Below are positions 26,427 through 35,691 of a DNA stretch of 64,000 bases, in pieces; within the stretch, counting starts at the first letter, position 1, and each line of letters starts with the position of its first letter. Under the pieces are notes generated by a model. That model saw only the letters and a program-made list of their open reading frames with translations, had not been told where the DNA came from and did no database searches. Location of the stretch: the NCBI RefSeq assembly GCF_000317245.1, contig NZ_AJLJ01000194.1, positions 42,776 through 106,775 of the forward strand, read 5' to 3'. Source of the DNA: Fischerella muscicola SAG 1427-1 = PCC 73103. GTDB lineage: Bacteria > Cyanobacteriota > Cyanobacteriia > Cyanobacteriales > Nostocaceae. A program made the position numbers and the translations under genes.

Positions 26427-27518
26427 CTACATAGTCGCAGCTGCACCTGTAGTCGGTTGAGCAGGTTTGATCTCTATATCCATTCGCGATCGATACAACT
26501 CAACTAAACGCTGCTCGCATTTCAAAAGGTCTTCATGGATTTCAGTAAAAATCATGGTTGACACTGGATCGGTAAGTGCTGCCATCAAGTTACCAATGTC
26601 ACCTATACCCGTTTGTAAATCACCCAAGGCACTGCGTAACTGGTAGATATTATCACTACCAGTGAGACTAGTTTTCACTTTGGCATATTTATCGGCGATA
26701 TTTGCAGCTAAGGAAGGTTTTTCACCCAATTGTTCAAGCCGTGCTTCCAATTTTTGAATATGCTGCTGTCTCACCGGAATCATCTCTTGCAAAAGAGATT
26801 TGATTTGTGCATCTGATTCTTTTTGGATGTAGTTATCTAAAGCTTCTAAACTATAACGCTCGCCAGCTAAAGCGGTATTTAAAGCTTTAACAATCTCACC
26901 TTTGGTGGAACCACCCCAAGCATCAGCTAATTTCCACCATTCGGCTGTTTGGTCACTTTCATTAGGTAATGCGGCTTCTTTGCCACCATAGCCTAGACGA
27001 CTTAAAATCGCAGTCGTAAATATTGCCAAGTCTCCAGGTTGACGGGATGTAATTAAATTCCCATCGATTACCAAGGGTTGATCTATATAATTAGCACCAG
27101 CATTAATCATATCTTTGCGAATTGCTATAAAGCCAGTGGCTTGTTTACCTCTAAGCAAGTCGCCTTCAATCAAAACTTGTGGCCCGTGACAAACCGCAGC
27201 TACTAATTTTCCTTGCTGCATAGCATCTTGGATAAAACCTACTGTATTGGGATTGCGCCGCATTTTGTCGGGAGCCATACCACCCGGAATTACAACCGCA
27301 TCAAATGCAGAAGCCATTGCTTCTGTTGTTGTGCCATCGGGTTGCATAGAAACTTTACCCCTTTTCCCATGATATTTTTCATTCATTCGGGAACCGAGAA
27401 CAACTACTTCCATCCCCGCTTGCTTAAGCGCATTATATGGTACTTGAAATTCTGCATCCTCTACATCGTTTTCGAGCAGGATGGCAACTTTTTTTTTGCT
27501 GGAATTGTTAAGTGTCAT
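26427..27518 (-). CDS. DJ-1/PfpI domain fused to a ferritin-like domain
   Basis: Residues 8-190 are a DJ-1/PfpI glutamine-amidotransferase-like domain: KVAILLENDVEDAEFQVPYN, FDAVVIPGGMAPDKMR and the nucleophile elbow LVAAVCHGPQVL. Cys and His are adjacent, as in general stress protein 18/YhbO glyoxalase- or deglycase-type proteins. Residues 220-350 form a four-helix ferritin-like bundle of the DUF2383 type: ALNTALAGERYSLEALDNYI, PVRQQHIQKLEARLEQLG and IHEDLLKCEQRLVELY, with Glu and His spaced for a di-metal site. The fusion would join carbonyl or peroxide defence with metal handling. Neighbours are SRPBCC and DUF2267 genes. Confidence 0.82.
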   Translation of the reverse strand: MTLNNSSKKKVAILLENDVEDAEFQVPYNALKQAGMEVVVLGSRMNEKYHGKRGKVSMQPDGTTTEAMASAFDAVVIPGGMAPDKMRRNPNTVGFIQDAMQQGKLVAAVCHGPQVLIEGDLLRGKQATGFIAIRKDMINAGANYIDQPLVIDGNLITSRQPGDLAIFTTAILSRLGYGGKEAALPNESDQTAEWWKLADAWGGSTKGEIVKALNTALAGERYSLEALDNYIQKESDAQIKSLLQEMIPVRQQHIQKLEARLEQLGEKPSLAANIADKYAKVKTSLTGSDNIYQLRSALGDLQTGIGDIGNLMAALTDPVSTMIFTEIHEDLLKCEQRLVELYRSRMDIEIKPAQPTTGAAATM

Positions 27519-27598
27519 TGATGTTCCTTAAATAATTTTTTGGTGTTTGATTTTGATATTGATTATGTGGCTGACTAATACTAGCTAATACTCAGGAA

Positions 27599-28000
27599 TT
27601 ATCCTGTCACTTCACTAGTTGGTGCAGTTGGAAATAATTCTGCATAATCATGTGAAAAATTACTCTGAAAATCAGCAAATTCTCCGGGTGTCACAGCATC
27701 TTGTAAAACTGTAAAGACAGAACGAACATGTATTGCAGCAGCGGTTGGTTCTACACCCTCTTTTTCACTCACCCGTGAGATAAAATCTTGCAGTGAAAAG
27801 GATTCACCAGTTTGACCTTCTCTCCCATGCAAGCATTCTGCCAATTCTTTTGGCAACTGTGAGGCTAAATCTTTTGCTTCATCACCAACAATTCGTTCTT
27901 TGATTGTTTCTAGTGTGGCACGAGTAGCGCGTTCTGTTTCTTCACGAGTTTCTAACTGAGCAACGCTTTGAACATGTGTAATAAATTCGTCATATTTCAT
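27599..28000 (-). CDS. DUF2267 protein
   Basis: This 133-residue acidic protein matches DUF2267: MKYDEFITHVQSVAQLETRE at the start, then ATLETIKERIVGDEAKDLASQ, LPKELAECLHG and a C-terminal AAAIHVRSVFTVLQDAVTPGE. The family is soluble, helical and of unknown function, often beside stress genes. It is the first gene of the minus-strand run that ends with the cupin gene, with its promoter in the 548-bp spacer that follows. Confidence 0.88.
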   Translation of the reverse strand: MKYDEFITHVQSVAQLETREETERATRATLETIKERIVGDEAKDLASQLPKELAECLHGREGQTGESFSLQDFISRVSEKEGVEPTAAAIHVRSVFTVLQDAVTPGEFADFQSNFSHDYAELFPTAPTSEVTG

Positions 28001-28548
28001 TTTTCTACCTCTACTAAATACATCTCTAATTTATCTATATTTTTAAATAAGTCCAAACAATCAAGTGACAAAAAGTAGGTAATGAGTTTGATTTAATTTA
28101 TAAAAAATAGTTAGGATTTGAACCCGAATATATTTATAAAACTCAGGAAATAAAAAATCCTAACTCTGTATCAATAACTTGACCATGAGGCTCAAATTTT
28201 ATGTTTTAATTTCTAGATGTATTCAATCACAGGAAGCATTTTTGCATCAATTTAACTCTGCCTTGAGGAAGAGATTTATCAAACACTTTTTTGACACTAC
28301 TAGTTACGAATTTGTTTGAAAAAACAGTTATGAGCTATGAATGTCTGAATATTAATAAAATTCATAACTCATAACTTTTATGAAGTGGCTATAGCGTGGA
28401 TTCACTCTTATAACAGTATTCACAAATCCCTAACTGCTCTTCGCTCTAAAGGTTGAAATGATTTTATTTCTGGAGGTATACATCGCTTGGAAGACAAGCT
28501 ACATAAAATAAAGCGTTATTGTGAGGATGCAACAAATGGCAAGTATTT
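28001..28548. other. Divergent spacer with two hairpins
   Basis: This region separates the minus-strand stress run from the DUF6335 gene and should hold both promoters. It contains a hairpin with arms AGTTAGGATTT and AAATCCTAACT (about 28108-28166) and another with AGTTATGAG ... CTCATAACT (28326-28376). No open frame or RNA gene stands out. Confidence 0.5.
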
Positions 28549-29025
28549 ATGGTAGATCCAAACATTCAACAAAATTATCAAGCTCAAGAAGATTTAGATG
28601 CTCAACTAAACCAAGTAGATCCGGATAAACAAGCTCAACAGGAGAATTTACCACAGCAAATTTCTGACTTACCAGAGGAAATCACCGAGTCTTATGGTAC
28701 TGGTGTGAAGGATGAGCCAGGCTATAACATTGGCGATCGCAAACTGCGTGATCAAATCCGGGACAATAGACAAAGTAGCCCCACAATCACAGGGGGAGAT
28801 ATAGATGCAGGTTGGAGACAAGAGGCGGAAGTTGGTGATGAGACACCAGGTGGTACCGCCCCTACTCCAGATCAAGATATTGTTGATGACATCGGTGCTG
28901 CTGTTGGAATAGAAATGAATGATTTCGCCTTTCTCCGTACAAACGATATGTTAGAGCAGCGTGACGACAGGCGTTGGGAGCTAGATCCCAAATCTAGTGA
29001 AGATTATCAAGAGCGCAGGGAATAA
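28549..29025 (+). CDS. DUF6335 family protein
   Basis: This 158-residue, very acidic and Gln/Asp-rich soluble protein has the conserved cyanobacterial blocks LPEEITESYGTGVKDEPGYNI, TITGGDIDAGWRQEAEVGDE and FAFLRTNDMLEQRDDRRWEL. The first 40 residues are low-complexity (Gln/Asp). Family members have no known function. It is followed after 195 bp by the carotenoid-protein gene on the same strand. Confidence 0.8.
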   Translation: MVDPNIQQNYQAQEDLDAQLNQVDPDKQAQQENLPQQISDLPEEITESYGTGVKDEPGYNIGDRKLRDQIRDNRQSSPTITGGDIDAGWRQEAEVGDETPGGTAPTPDQDIVDDIGAAVGIEMNDFAFLRTNDMLEQRDDRRWELDPKSSEDYQERRE

Positions 29026-29220
29026 GGGAATGGGGATGGGGACAAGGAAGATTAATTACCAGCTTGTCTTTTTTTCATTACTAATTATCAGTTAGCAATT
29101 ACCCCTTTGAATTCTTATTCAATTTGATTGAGACACATCTGTCTTCAGTAGGGTTAAATACTCAATAAAGATTTGTTAACTTTACGATTGGTATCTGAAT
29201 TAATGGCAATCGGAGTTATC

Positions 29221-29712
29221 ATGACATACACTCAAACTAACGATCCAACTATTCGTGAATGTGTCCAAGCTTTTCAAAATTTACCTGTAGATGAACAGCT
29301 GGCTTTATTCTGGTTTATATACACAGAAATGGGTGATTCTATTACTCCTGCGGCCCCCAATGCTAGCACTGTTTCACCTAACATTGCTGAAGGTTTGTTC
29401 AATCAAGTCAAGGAATTATCTCACGAAGAACAACTACAATTACAACGGGATTTAATCAACAAAGCAGACAATAGATATACCCGTGAATATGGTTCAATGA
29501 GCGATACTACTAAGTTATTATTTTGGTATCGTTTAGCGCAAGGAATGGAGAATGCGACTATCGTTCCTATGCCTCCTAACTATCAGCTTTCTTCTCAAGC
29601 AAAGGAACTTTTGAATAAGATTAAAGAATTAGATTTTGGTCAGCAAATAAATATTTTCCGTGATTACGTATCACCTATGGGTGCTGAACCAAAACCAGGT
29701 GCTGAAGTTTAA
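29221..29712 (+). CDS. Helical carotenoid protein (OCP N-terminal domain homologue)
   Basis: This 163-residue protein corresponds to the N-terminal domain of the orange carotenoid protein: FQNLPVDEQLALFWFIYTEMG, ITPAAPNA, LQLQRDLINKADNRYTREYG, KLLFWYRLAQGME and MPPNYQLSSQAKELLNKIKEL all align with OCP blocks. No C-terminal NTF2-like domain follows, so it is a stand-alone HCP. Such proteins bind a keto-carotenoid and quench singlet oxygen or, in some paralogues, phycobilisome energy. I chose ATG 29221 because a GGAG ribosome site lies just upstream; a TTG at 29173 would add 16 codons. No OCP-CTD homologue or FRP is in the window. Confidence 0.9.
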   Translation: MTYTQTNDPTIRECVQAFQNLPVDEQLALFWFIYTEMGDSITPAAPNASTVSPNIAEGLFNQVKELSHEEQLQLQRDLINKADNRYTREYGSMSDTTKLLFWYRLAQGMENATIVPMPPNYQLSSQAKELLNKIKELDFGQQINIFRDYVSPMGAEPKPGAEV

Positions 29713-30346
29713 AAATATTGAAAGTTTTGGAGTAAGGGGTATTCATAATTATCCTTTACTCTTTAACCTTTTCCCCAGTCTTTTACTTACCAATGAGGCT
29801 AGGGGAGATTCTATTTTTACTAAATAGCCAAAATAAAAAAGTGATACAAGTATAGAATTGAAACTATAGTATTCCTAAATCATTCGCGAACAACAAGATC
29901 CCCGACTTCTAGGAGAAGTCGGGGATCTGGCTTTCTCACAACTTAAATTTTGTAGTTATGGCTACAGTCATAGCAAACAAACTTTCTTATATTGTGTGTT
30001 TATTGATATCTTGCACTAAGCGACTAGAAGTCGCAGCTAAACACACTACGCGTAGCGCCTTCCTAAAGAGAAGACTACCTACGTAATTTTTAAAGCTTTG
30101 ATTTTTCGTGAATCTGCTTCGGTGGACTTAATTTGTATAGCAAATGCGTCTTTGGGGCTTACTAAGAGTTGTTGCACCTGACGTGTGATTATGAACATCG
30201 CTAAGGCTAGGTGCAAGATATTAGTTTACTCACTGTATATTCCACTCTTTGGTAGTCATTAGCATTTCTTTTGTTTTTCCATTACCAATCTCAATATTTT
30301 ATTGTTACTTTGATTTTGTAACTCTTGATATACTCCTTGTGTTAAA
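29713..30346. other. Spacer with a 33-bp palindrome
   Basis: No gene is visible in 634 bp. The main object is the 33-bp palindrome at 29896-29928. A GC-rich repeat (CTACGCGTAGCG) lies near 30047. The promoter of the next gene should be in the last 100 bp, which are AT-rich. Confidence 0.5.
29896..29928. repeat. 33-bp extragenic palindrome (copy 1)
   Basis: Perfect 15-bp arms AGATCCCCGACTTCT / AGAAGTCGGGGATCT around a 3-bp loop. Three more copies of the same 15-3-15 design lie at 55220-55252, 57876-57908 and 62221-62253. Confidence 0.9.
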
Positions 30347-31084
30347 ATGTTGCGACTTTATCATCTAATCATCGGTGCAGCTTTGTTGGTTTTTGTACCA
30401 TTAGGATTAAAGGTTACTGGTTCTGGCTCTTCTCAAAAGAGTGATTCTCCGAAAGTAGTAGAAGTTTCTCGCGCCACCACTTCTAGTGCTAATGGAAACA
30501 ATGTTTGGAAAAAATTTGCGGAGAAAACTGCTAGTCCTAAAGATTGGCAAGTTTCACCTTGTGATGGTAATACATCTCTATTATGTGTCTCTACGAATGG
30601 CCAACGTGTTGGTACGGTAGAGATGTTAATTTTACCACTAGAAAAACAGCCGAATTTTCAAAAGTTTCTGACTCAAGCTGGTATTGATCCTAGTAAAAAG
30701 ATAGATCATCAAAATCCTCAGTATCAAACTCAACTATCATCAGCGCTGAATGCTTGGGTAAATGAATATTATGCTGGATTAGAGAAAGATCGCCAAGGTA
30801 GTTATGGCGGGAGCATTAATTTTTCCAGCTATCCATCTCAAAAAGTACAGATTGGTAAACTTCCTGGAGTTCGATATGGGTTTGTTGGACTAAAGCGTCA
30901 AGGTGGAGTACAAGAACAACATGTAGGTTATGTTACCTTTGATGGCAAAGCACTTTATGTGATTGCGACTGCATTTGATCCAGCTTCTAAAACAGGTAAG
31001 TTTGATAAATTAGAAAATCTGGCAGCTTTTGAGCCTTATTTAGATGCGATCGCTTTGAATTTACGTCTACCCAATTCAATCTAA
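30347..31084 (+). CDS. Membrane-anchored exported protein, function unknown
   Basis: This 245-residue protein begins with a hydrophobic segment (LIIGAALLVFVPLGLKVTG) that acts as signal anchor or signal peptide. The remainder is a soluble domain without recognised motifs: VWKKFAEKTASPKDWQVSPC, SLLCVSTNGQRVGTVEMLIL, LNAWVNEYYAGLEKDRQ and GVRYGFVGLKRQGGVQEQHVGY. Two Cys (72 and 80 approx.) could form a disulfide. It has its own terminator and is convergent with the kinase gene. Confidence 0.6.
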   Translation: MLRLYHLIIGAALLVFVPLGLKVTGSGSSQKSDSPKVVEVSRATTSSANGNNVWKKFAEKTASPKDWQVSPCDGNTSLLCVSTNGQRVGTVEMLILPLEKQPNFQKFLTQAGIDPSKKIDHQNPQYQTQLSSALNAWVNEYYAGLEKDRQGSYGGSINFSSYPSQKVQIGKLPGVRYGFVGLKRQGGVQEQHVGYVTFDGKALYVIATAFDPASKTGKFDKLENLAAFEPYLDAIALNLRLPNSI

Positions 31085-31095
31085 ATAAAATATAT

Positions 31096-31165
31096 AACCT
31101 CACTTCGTCCAATCGGATACCCTTCTGTTGATCAAGAAGAGGGGAAGAAAGTGAGGTTTTTTATT
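31096..31165 (+). terminator. Rho-independent terminator with long loop
   Basis: AACCTCACTT pairs with AAGTGAGGTT around a 45-bp apical region and is followed by TTTTATTTATTT. It begins 12 bp after the stop of the exported protein. Confidence 0.75.
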
Positions 31166-31223
31166 TATTTTGGATTTTGGCGTTAAATAGAATTAATTAA
31201 GGCAAAAATTAGTTACCAATTCT

Positions 31224-33008
31224 TTATAAAGATGTTGTGCTTGGTGTAATGTTCACTTCTTGCATTAAGGAACCTGGCTCAAAAGATTTGCGGGTTGGTG
31301 TTTCTTTTGATAATGCAGCAACAACTTTAGGTGAGGCTACTTTTTGATTTTTGCTTTGCAAACGTTGCTTTTGGACATATTCTTCTAATTTATTTTGAGC
31401 TGTTGTATATACAGAAGAATTTTTCGGAACTTGCTGGAGGAAGTTTACAGCTGCGTTAAACTCACCTATTTCCGCCTTATTATAAGCTTGTTGTAACAGA
31501 AAAATTGCTCTAATATGCTGCTTTTGCTGGTACTCAGCTAATTTTTGTTGAACTAAATTATTAACAGAATTTTCTTGAGGAATTTGCTGAAGATATTCTA
31601 AAGCAGTACTGAAATCTTTATTACCAGCTTTTTCATAAGCTCTTGCTAATAAATTGTTTGTTTGTGTTTCAATTTTGGTTTTAGCTTGCTCAACGATTGG
31701 CTCTGTTTTTGACTGCCAATATAAAATATCAGGTATTTGAGAAGCAGCGTGTATAACCTCTGGCCATTGTTCTTGTTCTGATGCTTGTTTAGCTAATAAA
31801 TATTGCTCAGTAGCAAGTTGCCATTGGTTTTGCCATTCTTCAATGGTACTTTGTGCTTCTGGATAAACATTACTATTTAAGGGAATAGATTTTGCCAGAG
31901 CGATCGCTTCTTCCAAATCACCATCTTGAAATTCTTGTGTTGCTTTATATAAAGTTTCTGTTTCAGAATAAGCTGGAGAATTCATTAAAGAATAGACTCC
32001 AAATCCCATCACCAAAGAATTAGCCAACAGTCCTACTCTCATTCCCGTCAGCAAAGGAGGTGATTTCACAGATACATCTTCTCGAACAACATTATTTCCT
32101 TGCTCACTAGAAGAATTTAGCGATTTGGCATTTTGCAAATCTATTGTCTGTGCTGGGTAATATTCCATAGACATTTGCTCCAGCGCCCGCAATATTTCTG
32201 ATGCTGATTGAAAACGATCTTTGTAGTCATAACGGATCATTTGGCTGAGGATTGCAGCAAGATAATCGCTGACAGGGGTATGATGAGAACGCCAAAGAAA
32301 CTCATTGCTACGAGGATCTATTTTTAATTGCAATGGGGACAAACCTGTTAAAGCTTGGATCGCAATCATACCCAAAGCATAGATATCACTATTGGGCTGT
32401 GTCTGATCAATAAATTGTTCTGGGGGAATATAACCTAATGAAGTTACAGGAACTCTATAAATTGGCAATACTGTATCTACACCAAAATTTATTGGTTGAA
32501 TAGAACCAAAATCAATGAGGACTAATTTACCATCACTAGCACGTCGAACTAAATTTTCTGGCTTAACGTCGCAGTGAATTACTCCTTGCGAATGAACAAA
32601 TTTGAGAATTTCTAATACATCTTTTAAAAATTGAATAATTTCGTATTCAGTCCATAAATAATCGGAACGCTGATTAATTGGCAATTCTGCTGTAAGTGCG
32701 TGTCCTTCAATAAACTCTTGCACCAAATAAAAACGTTCGTTTTCTTCAAAACAAGCAATCAGTTGAGGAATTTGATCATGATGTCCCAAATACCTCAAAG
32801 TTTCAGTCTCAGTGAGAAAGTGTAACCTCAACGACTGTAAATAGGCAGGTTGGGAGCTAGAAACCTTTAGTTGCTTAATGACACATTTAGGTTGATGTGG
32901 CTGTTCAACGTCAATTGCAACGTATGTTTGTCCAAACACACCAGCACCCAAACTTTGGACAATTTGATACTGTCCTTGTAGTACTTTACCGATCATGTGG
33001 TAGGCCAT
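31224..33008 (-). CDS. Transmembrane serine/threonine kinase with TPR-like sensor region
   Basis: This 594-residue protein kinase has a P-loop-like GAGVFGQTYVA at 21-31, catalytic Lys45 (CVIKQL), catalytic loop HCDVKPEN at 145-152 and DFG at 166-168. The catalytic loop has Cys146 where most family members have Arg, so it is a non-RD kinase that may not need activation-loop phosphorylation. A single membrane segment lies at 322-342. The outer 250 residues are helical repeats (LYKATQEFQDGDLEEAIALA, LARAYEKAGNKDFSTALEYL, LQQAYNKAEIGEFNAAVNFL) of about 50-60 residues, TPR-like. An alternative start is ATG 32996. Confidence 0.9.
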   Translation of the reverse strand: MAYHMIGKVLQGQYQIVQSLGAGVFGQTYVAIDVEQPHQPKCVIKQLKVSSSQPAYLQSLRLHFLTETETLRYLGHHDQIPQLIACFEENERFYLVQEFIEGHALTAELPINQRSDYLWTEYEIIQFLKDVLEILKFVHSQGVIHCDVKPENLVRRASDGKLVLIDFGSIQPINFGVDTVLPIYRVPVTSLGYIPPEQFIDQTQPNSDIYALGMIAIQALTGLSPLQLKIDPRSNEFLWRSHHTPVSDYLAAILSQMIRYDYKDRFQSASEILRALEQMSMEYYPAQTIDLQNAKSLNSSSEQGNNVVREDVSVKSPPLLTGMRVGLLANSLVMGFGVYSLMNSPAYSETETLYKATQEFQDGDLEEAIALAKSIPLNSNVYPEAQSTIEEWQNQWQLATEQYLLAKQASEQEQWPEVIHAASQIPDILYWQSKTEPIVEQAKTKIETQTNNLLARAYEKAGNKDFSTALEYLQQIPQENSVNNLVQQKLAEYQQKQHIRAIFLLQQAYNKAEIGEFNAAVNFLQQVPKNSSVYTTAQNKLEEYVQKQRLQSKNQKVASPKVVAALSKETPTRKSFEPGSLMQEVNITPSTTSL

Positions 33009-33428
33009 GAGCTGCTTATTAAGTCACCATTTATATTTAGCTTTTCGGTAAATGCTCCCTGTTTCCGGAATTATTACTCGGTAGATAGTCAAAAGTGTTG
33101 TTGTTTTATAACACTTTATCTAGTAGACTTTACGTAGTTAACGAATTATAGATAGTACACTACGTCTGATGAAATAATACAAGTATTATACATTGTCAGT
33201 ATTTTTGATCACGGCAAAATTTTTTGCCTTAACGTAAGTTCAAGGAGGCTTGTTGCTGGCTTAAAAAATACACCTCTCTAAATGAGTATTATTTTTATTT
33301 GACCATAGGATGATGTAGAGAAAACATATACTCGATTTCCTAGTGAAGAGGGGCAACACAAATATTCAGAAGAAACCAGAAACATCTGAGTTTGTGTCAA
33401 CCCCTATTTCATTCACGAAGGAATAATA
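33009..33428. other. Divergent promoter region kinase / manganese catalase
   Basis: No gene seen. Both genes start outward from here. A GAAGGAATAATAATG ribosome site precedes the catalase start. A TAATACAAGTATTATAC inverted repeat at about 33176-33191 might be an operator or part of a promoter. Confidence 0.4.
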
Positions 33429-34316
33429 ATGTTTTACCACACTAAGAAGCTACAGTACTTTAAACCGCCAGAACAACCCGATCCAGTCTACGCGATGAAG
33501 ATTCAAGAACTCATCGGCGGAACTTTTGGGGAAATGACTGTCATGATGCAGTATCTGTTTCAGGGCTGGAATTGTCGAGGGCCTGCAAAATACAGAGATA
33601 TGCTTCTCGACATTGGTACTGAGGAAATCGGTCATGTCGAAATGCTAGCCACAATGATTGCTCACCTACTTGATAAAGCACCACTTGAGGTGCAAGAAGA
33701 TGGTGCTAAAGATGCAGTTGTGGGTGCAGTGATGGGCGGTACAAATCCACGGGATGTGATTATGGCGGCGGCGATGAATCCCCAGCACGCAATTGTTTCC
33801 GGTTTGGGTGCAATGCCGGCTGATAGTGTAGGCTTTCCTTGGAACGGTCGCTTTATTGTCGCAAGTGGTAACTTATTAGCAGATTTCCGATCAAATCTTC
33901 ATGCTGAGTCCCAAGGACGCTTGCAGGCGGTACGACTGTATGAAATGTCTAACGATCCGGGGGTCAAAGATACCCTAAGTTTCATGATCGCCCGCGACAC
34001 TATGCATCAAAATCAGTGGCTAGCTGCGATCGAGGATCTCAAATTAGAAGGATTGGAAGATACTCCTGTTCCTAGTTCCTTCCCCTTGGAACTGGAGAAA
34101 CGCGAGTTTGCTTATCAATTCTGGAATCATTCTGAAGGTAAAGAAAGTGCTGAAGGTCGCTGGGCAAAAGGTGCTTCAATGGATGGGAAAGGGGAATTTC
34201 AGTATATCGAAAATCCTCAACCTTTGGGGCCAGAACCTCAACCACCCCAAGGCGACCCAAAACTCCATGATACACCCCAAAGTAAACACCATAGAGAGCA
34301 AAAGGTAGGAAGATAG
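33429..34316 (+). CDS. Manganese (non-haem) catalase
   Basis: This 295-residue protein decomposes hydrogen peroxide with a di-manganese centre. The ligand residues visible at the family's positions are Glu35 (GGTFGEMTVMMQYLFQGW), Glu66 and His69 (IGTEEIGHVEML), then a Glu in LHAESQGRLQAVRLYEM and a His in DTMHQNQWLAAIEDL. The C-terminal 60 residues (PQPLGPEPQPPQGDPKLHD) are a Pro-rich tail. It is cytoplasmic and single, transcribed away from the kinase. Together with the carotenoid protein and the DJ-1-ferritin fusion it makes the region oxidative-stress oriented. Confidence 0.95.
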   Translation: MFYHTKKLQYFKPPEQPDPVYAMKIQELIGGTFGEMTVMMQYLFQGWNCRGPAKYRDMLLDIGTEEIGHVEMLATMIAHLLDKAPLEVQEDGAKDAVVGAVMGGTNPRDVIMAAAMNPQHAIVSGLGAMPADSVGFPWNGRFIVASGNLLADFRSNLHAESQGRLQAVRLYEMSNDPGVKDTLSFMIARDTMHQNQWLAAIEDLKLEGLEDTPVPSSFPLELEKREFAYQFWNHSEGKESAEGRWAKGASMDGKGEFQYIENPQPLGPEPQPPQGDPKLHDTPQSKHHREQKVGR

Positions 34317-34458
34317 CCTGATCATTTTCCTTAGCCGTTACGTAAGACTTACCCAAAAGTTCTAAAAAATGACAGTTGCTTATGGTAACTGCCATTTTTC
34401 TCATCACTGTTTGGCTTGAGCAGGGCAAAATAGAGACAGGTGTCCCCCCGTCCTCAAT

Positions 34459-35649
34459 ATGAGCTATTTGAGCTATTGCCTTAATCCCAGCTGTCCCCAC
34501 CCCCAAAACAAGAACAATGGGAAGTTTTGCCAAACTTGTGGTGCTAAGTTACTTCTCAAGGAACGCTACCGTGCCATTAAACCCATAGGACAAGGGGGTT
34601 TTGGTAGAACTTTTCTGGCAGTGGATGAGGATAAACCGTCTAAACCCCGTTGTGTGATTAAGCAATTTTATCCCCAAGCGCAAGGTACTAGTACTGTACA
34701 AAAAGCAGTGGAGTTATTTAATCAAGAAGCAATGCGGTTGGATGAATTAGGAAAACATCCGCAAATTCCAGAACTGCTGGCGTATTTTACCCAAGATGAT
34801 CGGCAATATCTTGTGCAAGAATTTATAGATGGGCAAAATCTGGGAGAAGAATTAGCAGCAAAAGGGGCTTTTAACGAAACACAGATTCGGCAACTGCTTA
34901 ATAATTTATTGTCGGTCTTACAATTTTGTCATGCTAGGCAAGTTATTCATCGAGATATTAAGCCTGAAAATATTATTCGTCGTAGATTTCCCTTGGCAAG
35001 TGAGGAAAATCAACACAACAGAGATTTAGTTTTAGTAGATTTTGGTGCTTCTAAGGTTGTTACCCACACAGCCCTCAACCGTACTGGTACAAGCATTGGT
35101 AGTCCCGAATACGTCGCACCAGAGCAAATGCGGGGACAAGCAATATTTGCGAGTGATATCTACAGCTTGGGTGCTACTTCTGTACGGTTATTAACCGAGC
35201 GATCGCCTTTCGATTTGTACGATATTAATAACGCTACTTGGATTTGGCAACACTACGTTAAAAATCCCGTCAGCGAGGAATTAAGCGGTATTCTCAACAA
35301 AATGCTGCAAAGCATTCCCGCCCAGCGTTACCAAACCACAGATGAAGTCCTAAAAGACTTAAATAAAAAATCGTCTGTTGCTACCAGCCTCACCTTACCT
35401 GCAAAGCCAGTCGTTACTTCACCTCCACCAACACCAACTTCTACACCTACTCCTAGTCATAATCCCATTGAAAAAGAATTAGAAGAAATGAGAACTACAT
35501 TTCTTGGTTCTAATAAATCTGCAAATAACAAAGCCACGCGATCGCCCCAACCATCAACAAATCAACCTGCTCCTCACAGTAAAATCGACGAAGAATTAGA
35601 AGAATTACGAGCCAAATATCTTGGTAATAACAATTCTCCTGACCTATGA
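34459..35649 (+). CDS. Serine/threonine kinase with N-terminal zinc ribbon
   Basis: This 396-residue kinase has an N-terminal zinc ribbon with Cys7, Cys12, Cys24 and Cys27 (CLNPSCPHPQ ... FCQTCG). The kinase domain follows: GQGGFGRTFLA at 44-54, Lys68 (CVIKQF), HRDIKPEN at 164-171 and DFG at 194-196. It ends with a Pro/Thr linker and two copies of a short motif, IEKELEEMRTTFLG and IDEELEELRAKYLG, at the very C-terminus. No membrane segment, so cytoplasmic. It starts 142 bp after the catalase and may be transcribed separately. Substrate unknown. Confidence 0.92.
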   Translation: MSYLSYCLNPSCPHPQNKNNGKFCQTCGAKLLLKERYRAIKPIGQGGFGRTFLAVDEDKPSKPRCVIKQFYPQAQGTSTVQKAVELFNQEAMRLDELGKHPQIPELLAYFTQDDRQYLVQEFIDGQNLGEELAAKGAFNETQIRQLLNNLLSVLQFCHARQVIHRDIKPENIIRRRFPLASEENQHNRDLVLVDFGASKVVTHTALNRTGTSIGSPEYVAPEQMRGQAIFASDIYSLGATSVRLLTERSPFDLYDINNATWIWQHYVKNPVSEELSGILNKMLQSIPAQRYQTTDEVLKDLNKKSSVATSLTLPAKPVVTSPPPTPTSTPTPSHNPIEKELEEMRTTFLGSNKSANNKATRSPQPSTNQPAPHSKIDEELEELRAKYLGNNNSPDL

Positions 35650-35691
35650 TGTTAGTAGCTAGTTAATTGTTGTTGGTTGTTTCCAATGCCC

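Noticed and set aside
28110..28135. tRNA T-arm-like string (TTCGGGTTCAAATCC on the minus strand)
   Set aside because: The flanking bases do not pair as a T stem, no acceptor or anticodon arms are found, and the segment is part of a simple hairpin.
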